Shown: positions 54,601-62,830, counted from the first letter of the stretch. The stretch: 64,000 nucleotides of DNA from Okeania sp. SIO1I7 (GCA_010672585.1 JAAHGF010000003.1:248001-312000), one strand, 5' to 3'. Notes: generated by a model not told the origin, from the sequence alone. A program made the numbers and translations.

Positions 54601-55101
54601 TAACGTTTGAGTCTCTTTTGGTAGTAAAGATGCAATACTAAAATCAATTAATTTAATTTCTTTGGTGTGGGGATTAATTAAAATATTACTCGGTTTAATA
54701 TCTTTATGAATAATTCGCTCGCGATACAGAAATTCTAAGGCATTACACAGAGTAATTCCTACTTCTAAAAACTCCATTAAAGATAGTTTTTTTTCCTTTT
54801 TTATAGCCCATTCTTGAAGAGAAATACCGCCAAAGTCTTCCATGACCAAGGCATAACCATTTTGATAGATTTCGAGACTATAAGTTTGGATAATTAGAGG
54901 TGAGTCGAGATTTTTAGTAATAGTATATTGATTGCGAAATTGTACCAGTTCATTGAAATTAGGATAAGGATTTTTCAGCAGTTTGATCGCTACAGGTAAT
55001 TGGTCACTCTGGCCATACCCTCGATAAACTAGAGTTCTAGAACCATTGTAAAGTTCTTGGCTGATGTGATATCCTCGAATATTGACTCTGTTGCTAACCA
55101 T
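48643..55101 (-). CDS. Trifunctional Ser/Thr kinase / AAA ATPase / sensor histidine kinase
   Basis: 2152 residues. Order: Ser/Thr kinase (about 10-275; HKDIKPSNIL with D134, LIDFSIA), a repeat-derived linker (about 321-405), AAA-type ATPase (Walker A GFSGIGKTA near 412, Walker B AIFLDDLQWAD near 545), a long helical TPR-like region (about 800-1350), GAF (about 1400-1560), two PAS domains (about 1585-1830) and HisKA/ATPase with H1899 in GVGHEMNNPLG and [14 protein letters not shown]. This architecture is a known cyanobacterial giant kinase type. It lacks clear membrane helices, so it should be cytosolic, with GAF/PAS reading internal cues. Substrate and partner are unknown. An intergenic repeat has expanded in frame between the kinase and the ATPase. 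Confidence 0.95.
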   Translation of the reverse strand: MVSNRVNIRGYHISQELYNGSRTLVYRGYGQSDQLPVAIKLLKNPYPNFNELVQFRNQYTITKNLDSPLIIQTYSLEIYQNGYALVMEDFGGISLQEWAIKKEKKLSLMEFLEVGITLCNALEFLYRERIIHKDIKPSNILINPHTKEIKLIDFSIASLLPKETQTLINPNILEGTLAYISPEQTGRMNRGIDYRTDFYSLGVTFYELLTGSLPFPCKYPMELLHCHIAKKPPLVNEINSEIPSVLSEIVEKLMAKNAEDRYQSALGLKYDLENCLTQLQQTGQIKNFEIGRRDVSDRFIIPDKLYGRETEIDTLLQAFERVSNSPLSHLGKGAEESPPTPFGKGAEESPPTPFGKGAEESPPTPLGKEVEESPPTPLGKEVEESPPTPLGKGAEESPPTPLGKGGGSEMMLVAGFSGIGKTAVVNEVHKPIVKQRGYFIKGKFDQFQRNIPFSAFVQAFRYLIGQLLTETEAQIQQWKNKILEAVGENGQVIIEVIPELEKIIGEQPAVLELSGTAAQNRFNLLFQKFTKVFTSAEHPLAIFLDDLQWADQASLKLIELLMADTKYLFLIGAYRDNEVNPAHPLILTLNEIEKAQSTINTITLAALNQIEINKLVADTLKCTEKLALPLSQLVFQKTQGNPFFATQFLKALHQEELIKFNFDLGCWECEMTQVTQQAVTDDVVEFMALQLEKLPQSTQHILQLAACIGNQFDLTTLAIISEHSEIETATYLWRALQEGLILPTGNIYKFYIGQENQTFTQTNSQRVRYKFLHDRVQQAAYFLIPEEKKKTTHYQIGQQLLQNTSKNEQAERIFEIVNQLNYGKTIITEQKERDELAELNLIACRKARSATAYQAGREYAKMGLLMLGENPWRRQYKMTLALHELAAELASLCGDFEEMEQFIETVIAKTSTLLEQVNVYRIKIQVNSSENKLTEAIAIAQNLLQQLGIIFPETPTEEDIQIAIAEIDPLIGDREIEDLVYLPQMKDLEKIAIVEIANSIMAAASISGSPLFPLLVALSVKLSIQYGNTSTSAMAYACYGIVANNMTQDINTGVKFGQLAVSVLSQLDLKAAKPEVSIVVGQFILHRKSHIKEVLPVLQEGYRTALEVGDNEMAGHNAYAFCWNSFWCGQFLQSLEDKVSTYYSSLQQLNQSATANYCRIDWQSILNLLGFGEHPSILSGEALSEAEFLPQLLEASDFLGLYVFYLHKLMLCYLFGEIESAQNHGLEIRRYLMAAAGTVGEPAFYFYDSLTALAALNLQHSREEVLEQVEKNQTQLQQQWANYAPMNHQHKVDLVAAEICRIKGEKLEAIELYDKAISGAKQNEYIQEEALANELAAKFYLNWSKEKIAQAYIQEAYYCYARWGAKAKTNDLEKLYPQLLQPILQQQRLQFNPTETVGLNQMLLSTYTNGTSSTNISDALDFTSVLKAAQAISSSLELDQLIASLTRIILENSGAKKAVLMLPQDNTWQVKAITLICQQEIQTNLASQLLHNSPDIPIKIIHYVKNTKQKVLINNCQTNIPGLIAEYMLQHQPQSVLCTPMIHQENLVGILYLENNLTPGVFTPERLQIINLLSTQAAISLENAQLYAQQQEKNRQIAQKEEEYRSIFESVNDGLEIRDLETGRLVAANPTIYQIYGYDQEEWLQTTPADFIHPDYIHIFSNYLTTLRAGQEFYIQTIGKRNDGSFFDVEVRAVPFIYKGKLHGLAIVRDITEQQAALRERQKAEATLAKEREFLNAIVENITDGIVVCDASGKLVLFNQATRDFHGLPVESLPPEKWAEHFDLYQPDGNTLLSTAEIPLFRAWQGEIVENAEMVIVPKQGAKRILLASGQAIFDPWGNKVGAVVVMRDITERKQAELALQQKSQELETALEELKQAQLQIIQSEKMSALGNLVAGVGHEMNNPLGFISASLEQVKPTIADLIQHLQLYQESLTNKSDEIVEHAEEIDLDYSLEDLPKIIDSMIIACDRLKNISTSLRTFSRADKDYKVPFNIHEGIDSTVLILKHRLKANQYHPAIEVIKNYGNLPKIYCFPGQLNQVFMNIIANAIDALDESNIGLSFAEIEVNPNRIKITTSVENQGVKITICDNGHGMNEEVKAKIFDHLFTTKAVGKGTGLGLAIARQIIEQKHGGNLNVASTPGEGTEFTIVLPLQ
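53880..54140 (-). repeat. 36-bp tandem repeat in frame within the giant kinase
   Basis: Seven 12-residue units of the form SPPTPLGKGAEE (variants with F or EV), about residues 321-405. DNA unit on the plus strand: TTACCAAGGGGGGTTGGGGG followed by GGATTCTTCT. Copies are nearly identical, so the expansion is recent. The same GC-rich pattern appears in non-coding DNA (for example near 41630). The repeats are contiguous with no spacers, so this is not a CRISPR array. Confidence 0.92.
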
Positions 55102-55595
55102 ACTGCTAAATCCTGCTTATTTCTAAATTTAGTATTTCAAAAATTTTGAATTGGTTTACTAAATCATAACAAAAAGCGATCGCAGTTAATATTTGGCCTA
55201 GTAGTAGAAATACGGAGTGACTTTACATTATTCAGTTATTCAGTTTTGCATAGTAATATCATTTCCAGTAGCATCAGTATTGTATAGCGCGAAGGTAAGG
55301 AAGAAGCAAGAAGGAAGAGGGAAGAAGGAAGAAGCAGAAAGGCTTAATATCAAATCTGGTAGCATGGGTACAATTTAGATAAAGAGGGTGGGGAGTGTGG
55401 GAAGAGTGGGGAGATGGGGAGGTGGCGCTCAGATGAAATACAGCAGATTTCAGGTAAATGAGGTACATATAAGAATGGTAAAGTGAATGCAAGTGCAGGC
55501 ATCTTGCCCGCGACTGATATACTAATCAGGACTTACGTTGTATTTTTTGGTAGTCCTGCTCGCGTAATGGTAGGTGGAGATTGGGAAAACTTAGA
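55102..55595. repeat. Upstream region of the giant kinase, with dispersed motifs
   Basis: Contains an HIP1-like GCGATCGC near 55177, TAATATCATTTCCAGTAGCA (about 55254), a GGAAGAGGGAAGAAGGAAG tract (55312-55332), AATATCAAATCTGGTAGCAT (about 55347) and CAGGACTTACG (about 55528). The first 90 bp should hold the kinase promoter. I see no gene; short frames here read through repeats. Confidence 0.55.
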
Positions 55596-55735
55596 GAGGC
55601 AGCAAGATGCTCCCACTGTCTATACCATTACAAAAATAATTAGAACGGGAGCAAGATGCTCCCACTGTCTATACCATTACAAAAATAATTAGAACGGGAG
55701 CAAGATGCTCCCACTTTCTATACCATTACTGAAAT
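55596..55735. repeat. 49-bp tandem hairpin repeat, three copies
   Basis: GATGCTCCCACTGTCTATAC...ATTAGAACGGGAGCAA repeats with 49-bp spacing (GATGCTCCC at 55606, 55655 and 55704). Each junction makes GGGAGC-AAGAT-GCTCCC, a 6-bp stem with a 5-nt loop. Related sequence (GGGAGCAAGATGTTCCCAC and GCGAGCATCTTGCTCGCC) occurs at 60160-60260. Confidence 0.85.
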
Positions 55736-56235
55736 ACTTGCCATTTCTGGAATTAATGATCGAACTCCGTTCCAATTTCCTAGGGAATGCTACGCAAACG
55801 CGATACAACGGAGTTTTCTCCGATTTTTGAAACTGGGGAAAATCAATCAACGAAGGCAGAAAGCAGAATAATTATAGAGGAATAGCGAAAAACGTGGTGC
55901 ATGATAACGAAGTCAGAAGTCAGAAGTCAACCCACCCCTCGCCCCTCCCCCTCCCAGGAGGGGAAGTCAGAAGTTATTTTTGTAACGGGGATGTGTGAGC
56001 AACTCTCCAAAAATATTGCGCCTTAAAAGGCGGGGTTTTAGACCCATATTATTTTGATAACGGGATTTGGTTTTATAGCACTACGCAAATAGGTTAGGAC
56101 ATTTATAAATTCTCAAACTCAGTCAGATATTACTTTTGACTTTTGAATTGCCCGTAGCGCTATATACCCTTGTTTCTTTTGATCGCAGGCACAGAGAGGG
56201 CAGAAGGGACTCCTGCTCTCTGTCTTTCCCGATCG
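55736..56235. repeat. Intergenic repeats before the Rpn remnant
   Basis: Includes GGGAATGCTACGCAAACGCG (about 55782), a GAAGTCAGAAGTCAGAAGTC run with CCCCTCCCAGGAGGGG (about 55911-55965) and AAAGGCGGGGTTTTAGACCC (about 56025), the last also found in the composite repeat at 39250-39551. No gene is seen. Confidence 0.55.
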
Positions 56236-56811
56236 CTAACGTTCCTGCAACCAACTCAATAAATATTCCAGACTATTGAAGTCTAAAAAATCTTCCCCTA
56301 AATTATCCAAATCTACCACAGATAAATCTTCAATTTGACTAATTATTGCCTCCGGAATTTCTCCAAAACGCTTTTTAATTAGACGTATTACTAATTGCGC
56401 TCTCCCTTTTTGTTCCCCTCTTTGCTCCCCTTGTTGTTTGGCATAAGTTATCCGTCCTCTTTCATCTTGCATTAACATTCCTCGGCGATCGACAATATCT
56501 AATTCTTCCGCTGTCATGTTAATTTTATTGGCAATATTTAAAGCCTTTTCTATTTCCAAAACTTCCCCTAAAATCTCTGGGATACTATCCAAACTGGTAG
56601 CCTCTTTCAGAAAATAAATCCACTTATCACTCAAACCATTTTTGGCATAAATATCTATCTTTTCCATAAGTTTCTGAGTTAAAAAAGGTTGAGATCTAGT
56701 CCAATCAAAAACTTTTCGTAAAACAACATCCGGCTTTTCTACTATTCCGAATCAATCCCTGAGTTAAATGTTTCTTTGCCTCTGCAAAAATTGGCGTTGG
56801 TAATTTGAGGT
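56236..56811 (-). pseudogene. C-terminal remnant of an Rpn/DUF4351-type nuclease, frameshifted
   Basis: An intact-looking frame from ATG 56667 gives 143 residues, but the same frame is protein-like further upstream to a TGA at 56752-56754 (EKPDVVLRKVFDWTRSQPFL). Beyond that a neighbouring frame continues with PTPIFAEAKKHLTQGLIR, so a one-base frameshift near 56745-56755 seems likely. The N-terminal nuclease half is gone; the sequence stops at a dispersed element (56811-56995). Remaining features are KIDIYAKNGLSDKWIYFLKE, an acidic helical part, QQGEQRGEQKGRAQLVI and a DUF4351-like end (IEDLSVVDLDNLGEDFLDF, LLSWL). Probably non-functional as a recombination-promoting nuclease. Confidence 0.75.
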
Positions 56812-56995
56812 ATGATACCATGTCCAGATAAGAGCGCGATCGAAGTCCATGACCTTTACCCAAACAAAAAACTTTCTCCTTCTATTCCTCTTTCTTCCCT
56901 CCTGACTCAGTCCGACTGACTTCCCCTCCACCGGAGGGGTCAGGGGTGGGTTGACTCCTAAAGAATTAAGATTCATATCATACACAAATTCCACA
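56811..56995. repeat. Dispersed ~170-bp element, copy 2
   Basis: GGTATGATACCATGTCC..., AAACAAAAAACTTTCTCC, a TTCCCCTCCACCGGAGGGG palindrome, GGGTGGGTTGACTCCTAA and CATATCATACAC: the same order as 10528-10700. It abuts the 5' break of the Rpn remnant and lies upstream of the CyRepA1 gene. Confidence 0.6.
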
Positions 56996-57076
56996 ACTTC
57001 AGAAAAATTTATATGTATATAGTGTGCTTTTCCCATATAATAAAAATCCTTCACTATATATAGAGTGCATTATTCA

Positions 57077-60076
57077 ATGAATCTTAAGGCCGAACCACCA
57101 ATTAATTATTTCCGAGAATGGACTAATAGCTGTGTCGATGACCAACTAATACACCTTAATGTTATCCCCTTAGAAGGACAGCGGCCTTATGAATTTTTGT
57201 TTTATTCTGATGCTATTCCTAGACGAAATGATGGCCGAGTAACTAGCCAAATATTAAAGCGATACCAACACGTTGAAGAAGGTGGATGGTGGTGTTCGGG
57301 AATTGATTTACTGACAGGAGAAGAGGACCTTTGGGGTTGTTTTAAACCTAGTCAACCACGTCATAGTTATGACCAAAAAAAGTTAATTAAATACGAACAT
57401 CCTCCGAAAACTCCCACCAGTTTATTTGCCCTAAAAATACCCCTACATTTGTGGCATCAAATTGCTAGTCGTTATCAAATAGAAATTCTGCCAGAAGATA
57501 TTGATAATAATCAACCAGACTTTGGTTTTTGGCAGTGGTTTATCGCTCATCCTCAAATACCTTTATGTATTACTGAAGGGGCAAAAAAAACAGGTGCTTT
57601 ATTAACAGGTGGTTATGTAGCGATCGCTTTACCAGGAATTTTTGGTGGATATCGAGTTATTAGGGATGAATATGGCAACCGTATTGGTAAATCACATTTA
57701 ATTCCTCAGTTAGAAAAGCTAGCAAATAATCATCGAGAAATTTATATTGCGTTTGACCAAGATATTAAACCTAAGACTATTAAAAATGTTAATGCTGCTA
57801 TTAGACAAACTGGATATTTACTCACAAGAAAAGGATGTCATGTTAAAGTTATTTCCTGGAATCCAGAATTAGGTAAAGGAGTTGACGATTTAATTGCAAA
57901 TCATGGGCAAAGTGTTTTTGATGAAGCTTATAAAAGCGCATTACCTTTAGAACTTTGGAAGGCTAAATCATTTAGCAAACTCACATATCCTGTAAATCTT
58001 AGAGTTAATAGTCGTTATCTTTCCGAACAACATATTTTAGGTTCTATCAGCAGTAATAATTTACAAAAATTAGATAATCTTGACCTAGCTTATAGCACTG
58101 ATTTTCCGGCAAAATTAGTAGGAATTAAATCTGCTAAGGGCACTGGAAAAACTAAGTTGTTAGAGAAAATTGTCAGTGAAGCTGTAGCTCGCAATCAAAA
58201 GGTTTTAGTTATTGGTCATCGAGTGCAGTTAGTTCAAGAATTATGTCAACGTTTCGGACTAAAGTACATTACAGAAGTAGATAAAAAATCGGATAATGAA
58301 TTATTAGGTATTGGTTTATGTATTGATTCCCTACATCCTAATTCTCAGGCTAGTTTTAATCCGGAAAATTGGTCGGATGGAGTGGTAATTATTGATGAAA
58401 TAGAACAGGTAATTTGGCATGGTTTAAATTCTAATACTTGTCGGCAAAATCGAGTAGAAATTCTCAGGTCTTTCAAAACATTAATGCAAAATGTTTTAGG
58501 AGGTGTCGGTCAGGTATTTATAGCTGATGCTGACTTAAGCGATATTTCAATAGATTATTTACAAGCTTTAGCCGGGGTAAAATTAGAACCTTTTATTATT
58601 CAAAATGATTGGCTACCAGGAGAAAAAGAAGCTTGGCAAGTTTTTAATTATCCAGAAACTACTCCCAAAAGATTAATTGCAGATTTACATAAACATATCC
58701 GTGAAGGTGGCAAACCAATGGTATGTTTATCAGCACAAAAAATCACCAGTAAATGGGGAACTCGTGCTTTAGAAGCTTATCTAAAAAAACAATTTCCTGA
58801 CTTAAAAATTCTCAGAATAGATTCAGAATCTTTAGCAGAACCTAATCATCCTGCTTATGGTTGTATTAAATCATTAAATCAAGTCTTGCCAAAATATGAT
58901 ATTGTCTTAGCTTCTCCTTCTATTGAAACAGGAATTAGTATTGATATTCAAGGTCATTTCACTTCAGTTTGGGCTATTGCTCAAGGAGTACAAGGAGCAA
59001 CTTCTGTTTGTCAATCTTTAGGTAGAGTTCGTGAGAATATTCCGAGATATTTATGGGTAGCAAATTCCGGTTTTAATCAAGTTGGTAATGGCTCTACTTC
59101 TATTACTTCTTTGCTCAATTCCGAACAACGTCTGACTCAACTCAATATTAGACTATTACAACAATCAGATTTTGATAGTTTGGACGATATAGAAACAGGT
59201 TTTCAAGCAGAATCTTTTTTGTGTTGGGCAAAAATAGCCGTTCGTTTCAATGCAGGAATGAATCAATATCGAGAATCTATTTTAGAAGCTTTACGAGTCG
59301 AAGGACATCATATTATCGAAGCTTCCCCAGAAGTTTTAGCTAATAATTTAGAAGCCAAAAAATCATCAGAAACACTTACAGAAATTAATGACTTACAAGA
59401 GGCGATCGCTACCGTAATTAAGCAAAATTATCAGACAGAATGTGAGGCGATCGCTACTGCCAGAAATATTAGTTTGACCGAGTATCAAAAACTCAAAAAG
59501 CGATTATCCAAAACCAACAAACAACAACGGGAACAACGAAAATTTGAATTAATGTTGCGTTATAGTATTCCGATCACTTCTGAATTGGTAGAAAAAGATG
59601 ATTCTGGATGGTATCAACAGTTGCAACTACATTATTTTATGACCGTAGGACGACAATACTTAGTAGCACGAGATGCTGAAGTAGCGAAAACAATTTTGGA
59701 GTTAGGCAAGGGAAATATTTTCATACCTGATTTTAACGATCGCTTACTGGGTGCAACCATCGGGGTGATGGAATTATTGAAAATACCGCCATTGTTGAAA
59801 GATAAGCAACGGGAGTTGAAAAATATTGATGAAGACTTGCAATTGTTAGCCAAAACCGCTTTAGCAAACCGAGCAGCAATTAAAACTATAGTCGGGATAG
59901 GGTTGGCAGTAAATTCTAGTCCTATTACAATAGTGCGGCGTTTCTTGGATAAAATTGGTTATAGTTTGGAGTGTTTGCGTACAGAGAGTCACCAGAAAAA
60001 GCGATTGCGAATTTACCGTATTGTTAATCCTGATGATGGCAGGTTTGAAGTGTTTCAGCAGTGGTTACAGCGCTAG
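57077..60076 (+). CDS. CyRepA1-family replication protein (primase-helicase)
   Basis: A GTG at 57065 or an ATG at 57077 could start; I prefer the ATG (999 residues). The N-terminal DUF3854 region has a TOPRIM-like core: PLCITEGAKKTGALL (about 165-180) and REIYIAFDQDIK (about 230-241). A helicase part follows: Walker A SAKGTGKTKLL (about 352-362), Walker B VVIIDEIEQV (about 436-445), and SPSIETGISIDIQG with SLGRVRENIPR as helicase motifs of a superfamily-2-like end. This matches the CyRepA1 family of cyanobacterial plasmid replication proteins, which are also seen in chromosomes as plasmid or element relics. Neighbours here are chromosomal (transglycosylase, kinases), so an integrated plasmid or element is plausible; no parA, origin iterons or integrase is visible. 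Confidence 0.88.
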   Translation: MNLKAEPPINYFREWTNSCVDDQLIHLNVIPLEGQRPYEFLFYSDAIPRRNDGRVTSQILKRYQHVEEGGWWCSGIDLLTGEEDLWGCFKPSQPRHSYDQKKLIKYEHPPKTPTSLFALKIPLHLWHQIASRYQIEILPEDIDNNQPDFGFWQWFIAHPQIPLCITEGAKKTGALLTGGYVAIALPGIFGGYRVIRDEYGNRIGKSHLIPQLEKLANNHREIYIAFDQDIKPKTIKNVNAAIRQTGYLLTRKGCHVKVISWNPELGKGVDDLIANHGQSVFDEAYKSALPLELWKAKSFSKLTYPVNLRVNSRYLSEQHILGSISSNNLQKLDNLDLAYSTDFPAKLVGIKSAKGTGKTKLLEKIVSEAVARNQKVLVIGHRVQLVQELCQRFGLKYITEVDKKSDNELLGIGLCIDSLHPNSQASFNPENWSDGVVIIDEIEQVIWHGLNSNTCRQNRVEILRSFKTLMQNVLGGVGQVFIADADLSDISIDYLQALAGVKLEPFIIQNDWLPGEKEAWQVFNYPETTPKRLIADLHKHIREGGKPMVCLSAQKITSKWGTRALEAYLKKQFPDLKILRIDSESLAEPNHPAYGCIKSLNQVLPKYDIVLASPSIETGISIDIQGHFTSVWAIAQGVQGATSVCQSLGRVRENIPRYLWVANSGFNQVGNGSTSITSLLNSEQRLTQLNIRLLQQSDFDSLDDIETGFQAESFLCWAKIAVRFNAGMNQYRESILEALRVEGHHIIEASPEVLANNLEAKKSSETLTEINDLQEAIATVIKQNYQTECEAIATARNISLTEYQKLKKRLSKTNKQQREQRKFELMLRYSIPITSELVEKDDSGWYQQLQLHYFMTVGRQYLVARDAEVAKTILELGKGNIFIPDFNDRLLGATIGVMELLKIPPLLKDKQRELKNIDEDLQLLAKTALANRAAIKTIVGIGLAVNSSPITIVRRFLDKIGYSLECLRTESHQKKRLRIYRIVNPDDGRFEVFQQWLQR

Positions 60077-60664
60077 TCATACTAAATCTTGTAAAGACGG
60101 AGTTTAAATAAAATGGTAATCCTGCTCGCGTAATGGTATACAGCAAAAAGTAATACCAGGCACGGGAGCAAGATGTTCCCACTGTTCTCATAATAAACAT
60201 TGCCGGACAATGTACGACTACCAATAAAACTTTTATTGTGCGAGCATCTTGCTCGCCACGGGTGTACCTCATCCTTGATGAAATTTCTAATAGACATCTC
60301 CAGAAAAGAGGAAGTACGGAGTAGGTAGTAGGGAGTAGGGAACCCACCCCTAACCCCTCCTGGGAGGGGAATAATTGATAATTTCTGTACGATAATTGAT
60401 TTTATTTTTTATTATTGGAGATGTCTAATATAGCAGAAGGAAGAAGGCTTTAATTATCTAGGATAGACGGAAGTAAGGAAGAAAGAAAATCTGCCTTGTC
60501 TGAGTTTTAAGCTTCGGAAGGGTCAGTTATATCATGTCCGGATAATTAGCGATCAAAAAACTTTCTCCTTCTCCTCCTCTTTTTTCATTCTTGATTCCCT
60601 CCTGACTCCTGACTTCCCCTCCTGGGAGGGGTTAGGGGTGGGTTGACTCCTAACTCCTAACTCC
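60077..60664. repeat. Intergenic repeats including ~170-bp element copy 3
   Basis: 60100-60260 has CTGCTCGCGTAATGGTATAC, CGGGAGCAAGATGTTCCCAC and TGCGAGCATCTTGCTCGCC, relatives of the 49-bp hairpin repeat. 60320-60370 has GGGAGTAGGGAACCCACCCC with CCCCTCCTGGGAGGGG. 60528-60660 is a third copy of the ~170-bp element (TATATCATGTCCGGATAA, CAAAAAACTTTCTCCTTC, GGGTGGGTTGACTCCTAA) without its right end. No gene. Confidence 0.6.
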
Positions 60665-62830
60665 CTATTTTCTATGTTTAGCGTAATGTCTCTCCATTAA
60701 CTGAGCCACTTCAGGATTATAAATTTGCAAATAATTCCAATAATTTTCAAAGACAGACTCCACATAACCCCTCGTTTCAGGATAAGGAATTTTCTCCACA
60801 AAAGCATCAGCATCATTAAACCCAAACCGCTTTAACCAACCACTCACAGCATTCGGTCCAGCATTATAACTCGCCACTGCTAACATCGAATTATCCTTGT
60901 ACTCTTTATGAGTAAAACCCAAGTAATAAGTACCCAAATTTACATTATCATTCACATTCTCTAAATCATAATTCGCAAGATTAATTTTGTTAGCTACCTC
61001 CTTTCCCGTTTCTGGCATAACTTGCATTAACCCCGTAGCACCAACTACCGATTTTATCTTCGGCATAAAACGAGATTCTTGACGAATCAAAGCAGTAACC
61101 AAAACAGTATTTAACTCTCGTTTGTTAGACCATTTCACAACAGTTTCCAAATAAGGAAAAGGATACAAAGTTTGCCAATAAGTAGGCTTTTCCTTCAATG
61201 CTTTATACTCAGCTATCTCCTCTGGTTTTTCCCGTCTGCTCAAGCTAGTAAGCATCCAAATACCATCTAAATTATCTCCTATACCAATCCTTAACACACC
61301 ATCAGTATACTGTTGAGCAACAGTTGGACTCATCCGGTCTTCAAACTCTACCTGCCATTGTTTCCAAGCATCCCGGTCTTGACCAATCTGATATAGTTCT
61401 CGCAATGTGTCAGAACCAAAAGGCAATGGGTCTCGCCCTTTCGTATGTACAACCTTTGGAGATAGAGGACGAACAGTAGTAAAATCACCCACAGGCCAAT
61501 CCAACATCACCGCCGATCGCCAAGCATAATAAGAATGAGGATAGCGTAAAATCATAAATTCAAAAGCCTTTTTAGCATCCTCTGTCTGCCCAAGTTGTTG
61601 TGCCCACTTACCTACCCAGAAACCTGCTTGTGGTGCTAACTCACTATCAGGATTATTAGAAGTCAATTCTTGTGCCCACTTCCAAGCAACTTGTAAATTG
61701 CCCCCCGCAGCAGATTTTTCAGCCAACTCCCACCGTAATTTAGCAGCCGCATCAGAATTACTATACTTACTCAATAACTGTTGACGTACCTGTGAAGCTG
61801 ACTTAGCAGACTCCAGTCGATCGAGTAACTTAGACTTATCGAGCATAGCTTCAGCAGCATGACTAGGAAAATTAGCAATTACCCTGTCAAGATAGGGTAT
61901 GGCTTCTTTTGGATCGACCAGTCTCGACAAACGAATCAAACCCAAAGCTGTATCTTCTCCCCCATTGGGAAACTGATTAATTAAAGCTTTGTAAGCTTCG
62001 CGGGACTCCTTAGTCTTTCTCCCTAACCATAAACCCCTAGCATAACGATATAGATTTTTGGGTGTTTTGGTTGCTTTCTGATATGCCAGACCACCTTTAG
62101 GATAATCCTGCTTTTCCCAATATCCAAAAGCAATCATTTCCCAATCTTCAGGAGTTAACTGGGAGGCATACTTTGTTCTGAGTTGTTCCAATACTGTTCC
62201 ATATTCCGGCACATGAAAACCATATTTAGCAATGAGTAATAACAACTGAGGTTGATTAGGATTTTGCTTCAGTCTTTCTTGAGCAATTTTCACTGTAGTG
62301 GGATGACCTGGAAATTTAGCGATCGCCTCATCCCAATATTCCGGATTTTCTTTTCCTAGAACATACAAAGCTTCTACTACCACTGGTTCTTCTGGATAGG
62401 TTGCTAATAATTCTGACCAAGCTTCTTGTGCTTTCTCAGTATCCCCAGTTAATTCATAAGCTTGTGCCCGTTTTAAGATAACGTATGGTGCTAGAATTGT
62501 ATATCCTTGGTCTAAATTCTTAAGTTGAGCGATCGCCGACTCTACCTCTCCCTGTTGCATTAAATCATTGGCCAGAATATAACGTGCTCTACTGCTATTT
62601 AGAGATTTTCCTTTCTTTATAGCAGCTTCCAGTTTACTCCTTCGTTGTTCCGGTGGATATGACACAAAATTTGTTACATCTAGCTCTGGGTTGAGCTTCT
62701 GATTTTCGATGGCGTTTTGAGAGACACTTTTGTTATTGTTTGTCAGTTCTGGTAGAAACACTCCCAGTAATAAAGCACTGATAGAAACGCCGATCAGTAT
62801 AGAAACTTTTGTTATATTTTGCTTTAGCAT
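60665..62830 (-). CDS. Lytic murein transglycosylase (SLT/Slt70-like)
   Basis: 721 residues. An N-terminal hydrophobic helix (about 9-27) serves as membrane anchor or signal. A long alpha-superhelical, TPR-like body (about 60-540) is followed by an SLT catalytic domain: ALIRQESRFMPK (580-591) with catalytic E585, VVGATGLMQVMPETG (595-609) and SYNAGPNAVSGWLKRFG. All three SLT motifs are present, so it should cleave the MurNAc-GlcNAc bond with 1,6-anhydro product formation in the periplasm. The architecture matches Slt70 rather than a small MltE. Together with the class A PBP in this window it belongs to wall remodelling, though the genes are not linked. The stop is next to the element of the preceding intergenic region. 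Confidence 0.95.
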   Translation of the reverse strand: MLKQNITKVSILIGVSISALLLGVFLPELTNNNKSVSQNAIENQKLNPELDVTNFVSYPPEQRRSKLEAAIKKGKSLNSSRARYILANDLMQQGEVESAIAQLKNLDQGYTILAPYVILKRAQAYELTGDTEKAQEAWSELLATYPEEPVVVEALYVLGKENPEYWDEAIAKFPGHPTTVKIAQERLKQNPNQPQLLLLIAKYGFHVPEYGTVLEQLRTKYASQLTPEDWEMIAFGYWEKQDYPKGGLAYQKATKTPKNLYRYARGLWLGRKTKESREAYKALINQFPNGGEDTALGLIRLSRLVDPKEAIPYLDRVIANFPSHAAEAMLDKSKLLDRLESAKSASQVRQQLLSKYSNSDAAAKLRWELAEKSAAGGNLQVAWKWAQELTSNNPDSELAPQAGFWVGKWAQQLGQTEDAKKAFEFMILRYPHSYYAWRSAVMLDWPVGDFTTVRPLSPKVVHTKGRDPLPFGSDTLRELYQIGQDRDAWKQWQVEFEDRMSPTVAQQYTDGVLRIGIGDNLDGIWMLTSLSRREKPEEIAEYKALKEKPTYWQTLYPFPYLETVVKWSNKRELNTVLVTALIRQESRFMPKIKSVVGATGLMQVMPETGKEVANKINLANYDLENVNDNVNLGTYYLGFTHKEYKDNSMLAVASYNAGPNAVSGWLKRFGFNDADAFVEKIPYPETRGYVESVFENYWNYLQIYNPEVAQLMERHYAKHRK

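Noticed and set aside
55483-55692. 69-codon plus-strand ORF
   Set aside because: Half of it is the 49-bp hairpin tandem repeat (ARCSHCLYH repeated).
56764-57054. 96-codon minus-strand ORF upstream of CyRepA1
   Set aside because: Its middle (NPPLTPPVEGKS) is the dispersed ~170-bp element and its end is the out-of-frame 5' part of the Rpn remnant; not a gene.
60024-60347. 71- and 107-codon minus-strand ORFs
   Set aside because: They are read through hairpin repeats and the end of the CyRepA1 gene, with no protein-like pattern.
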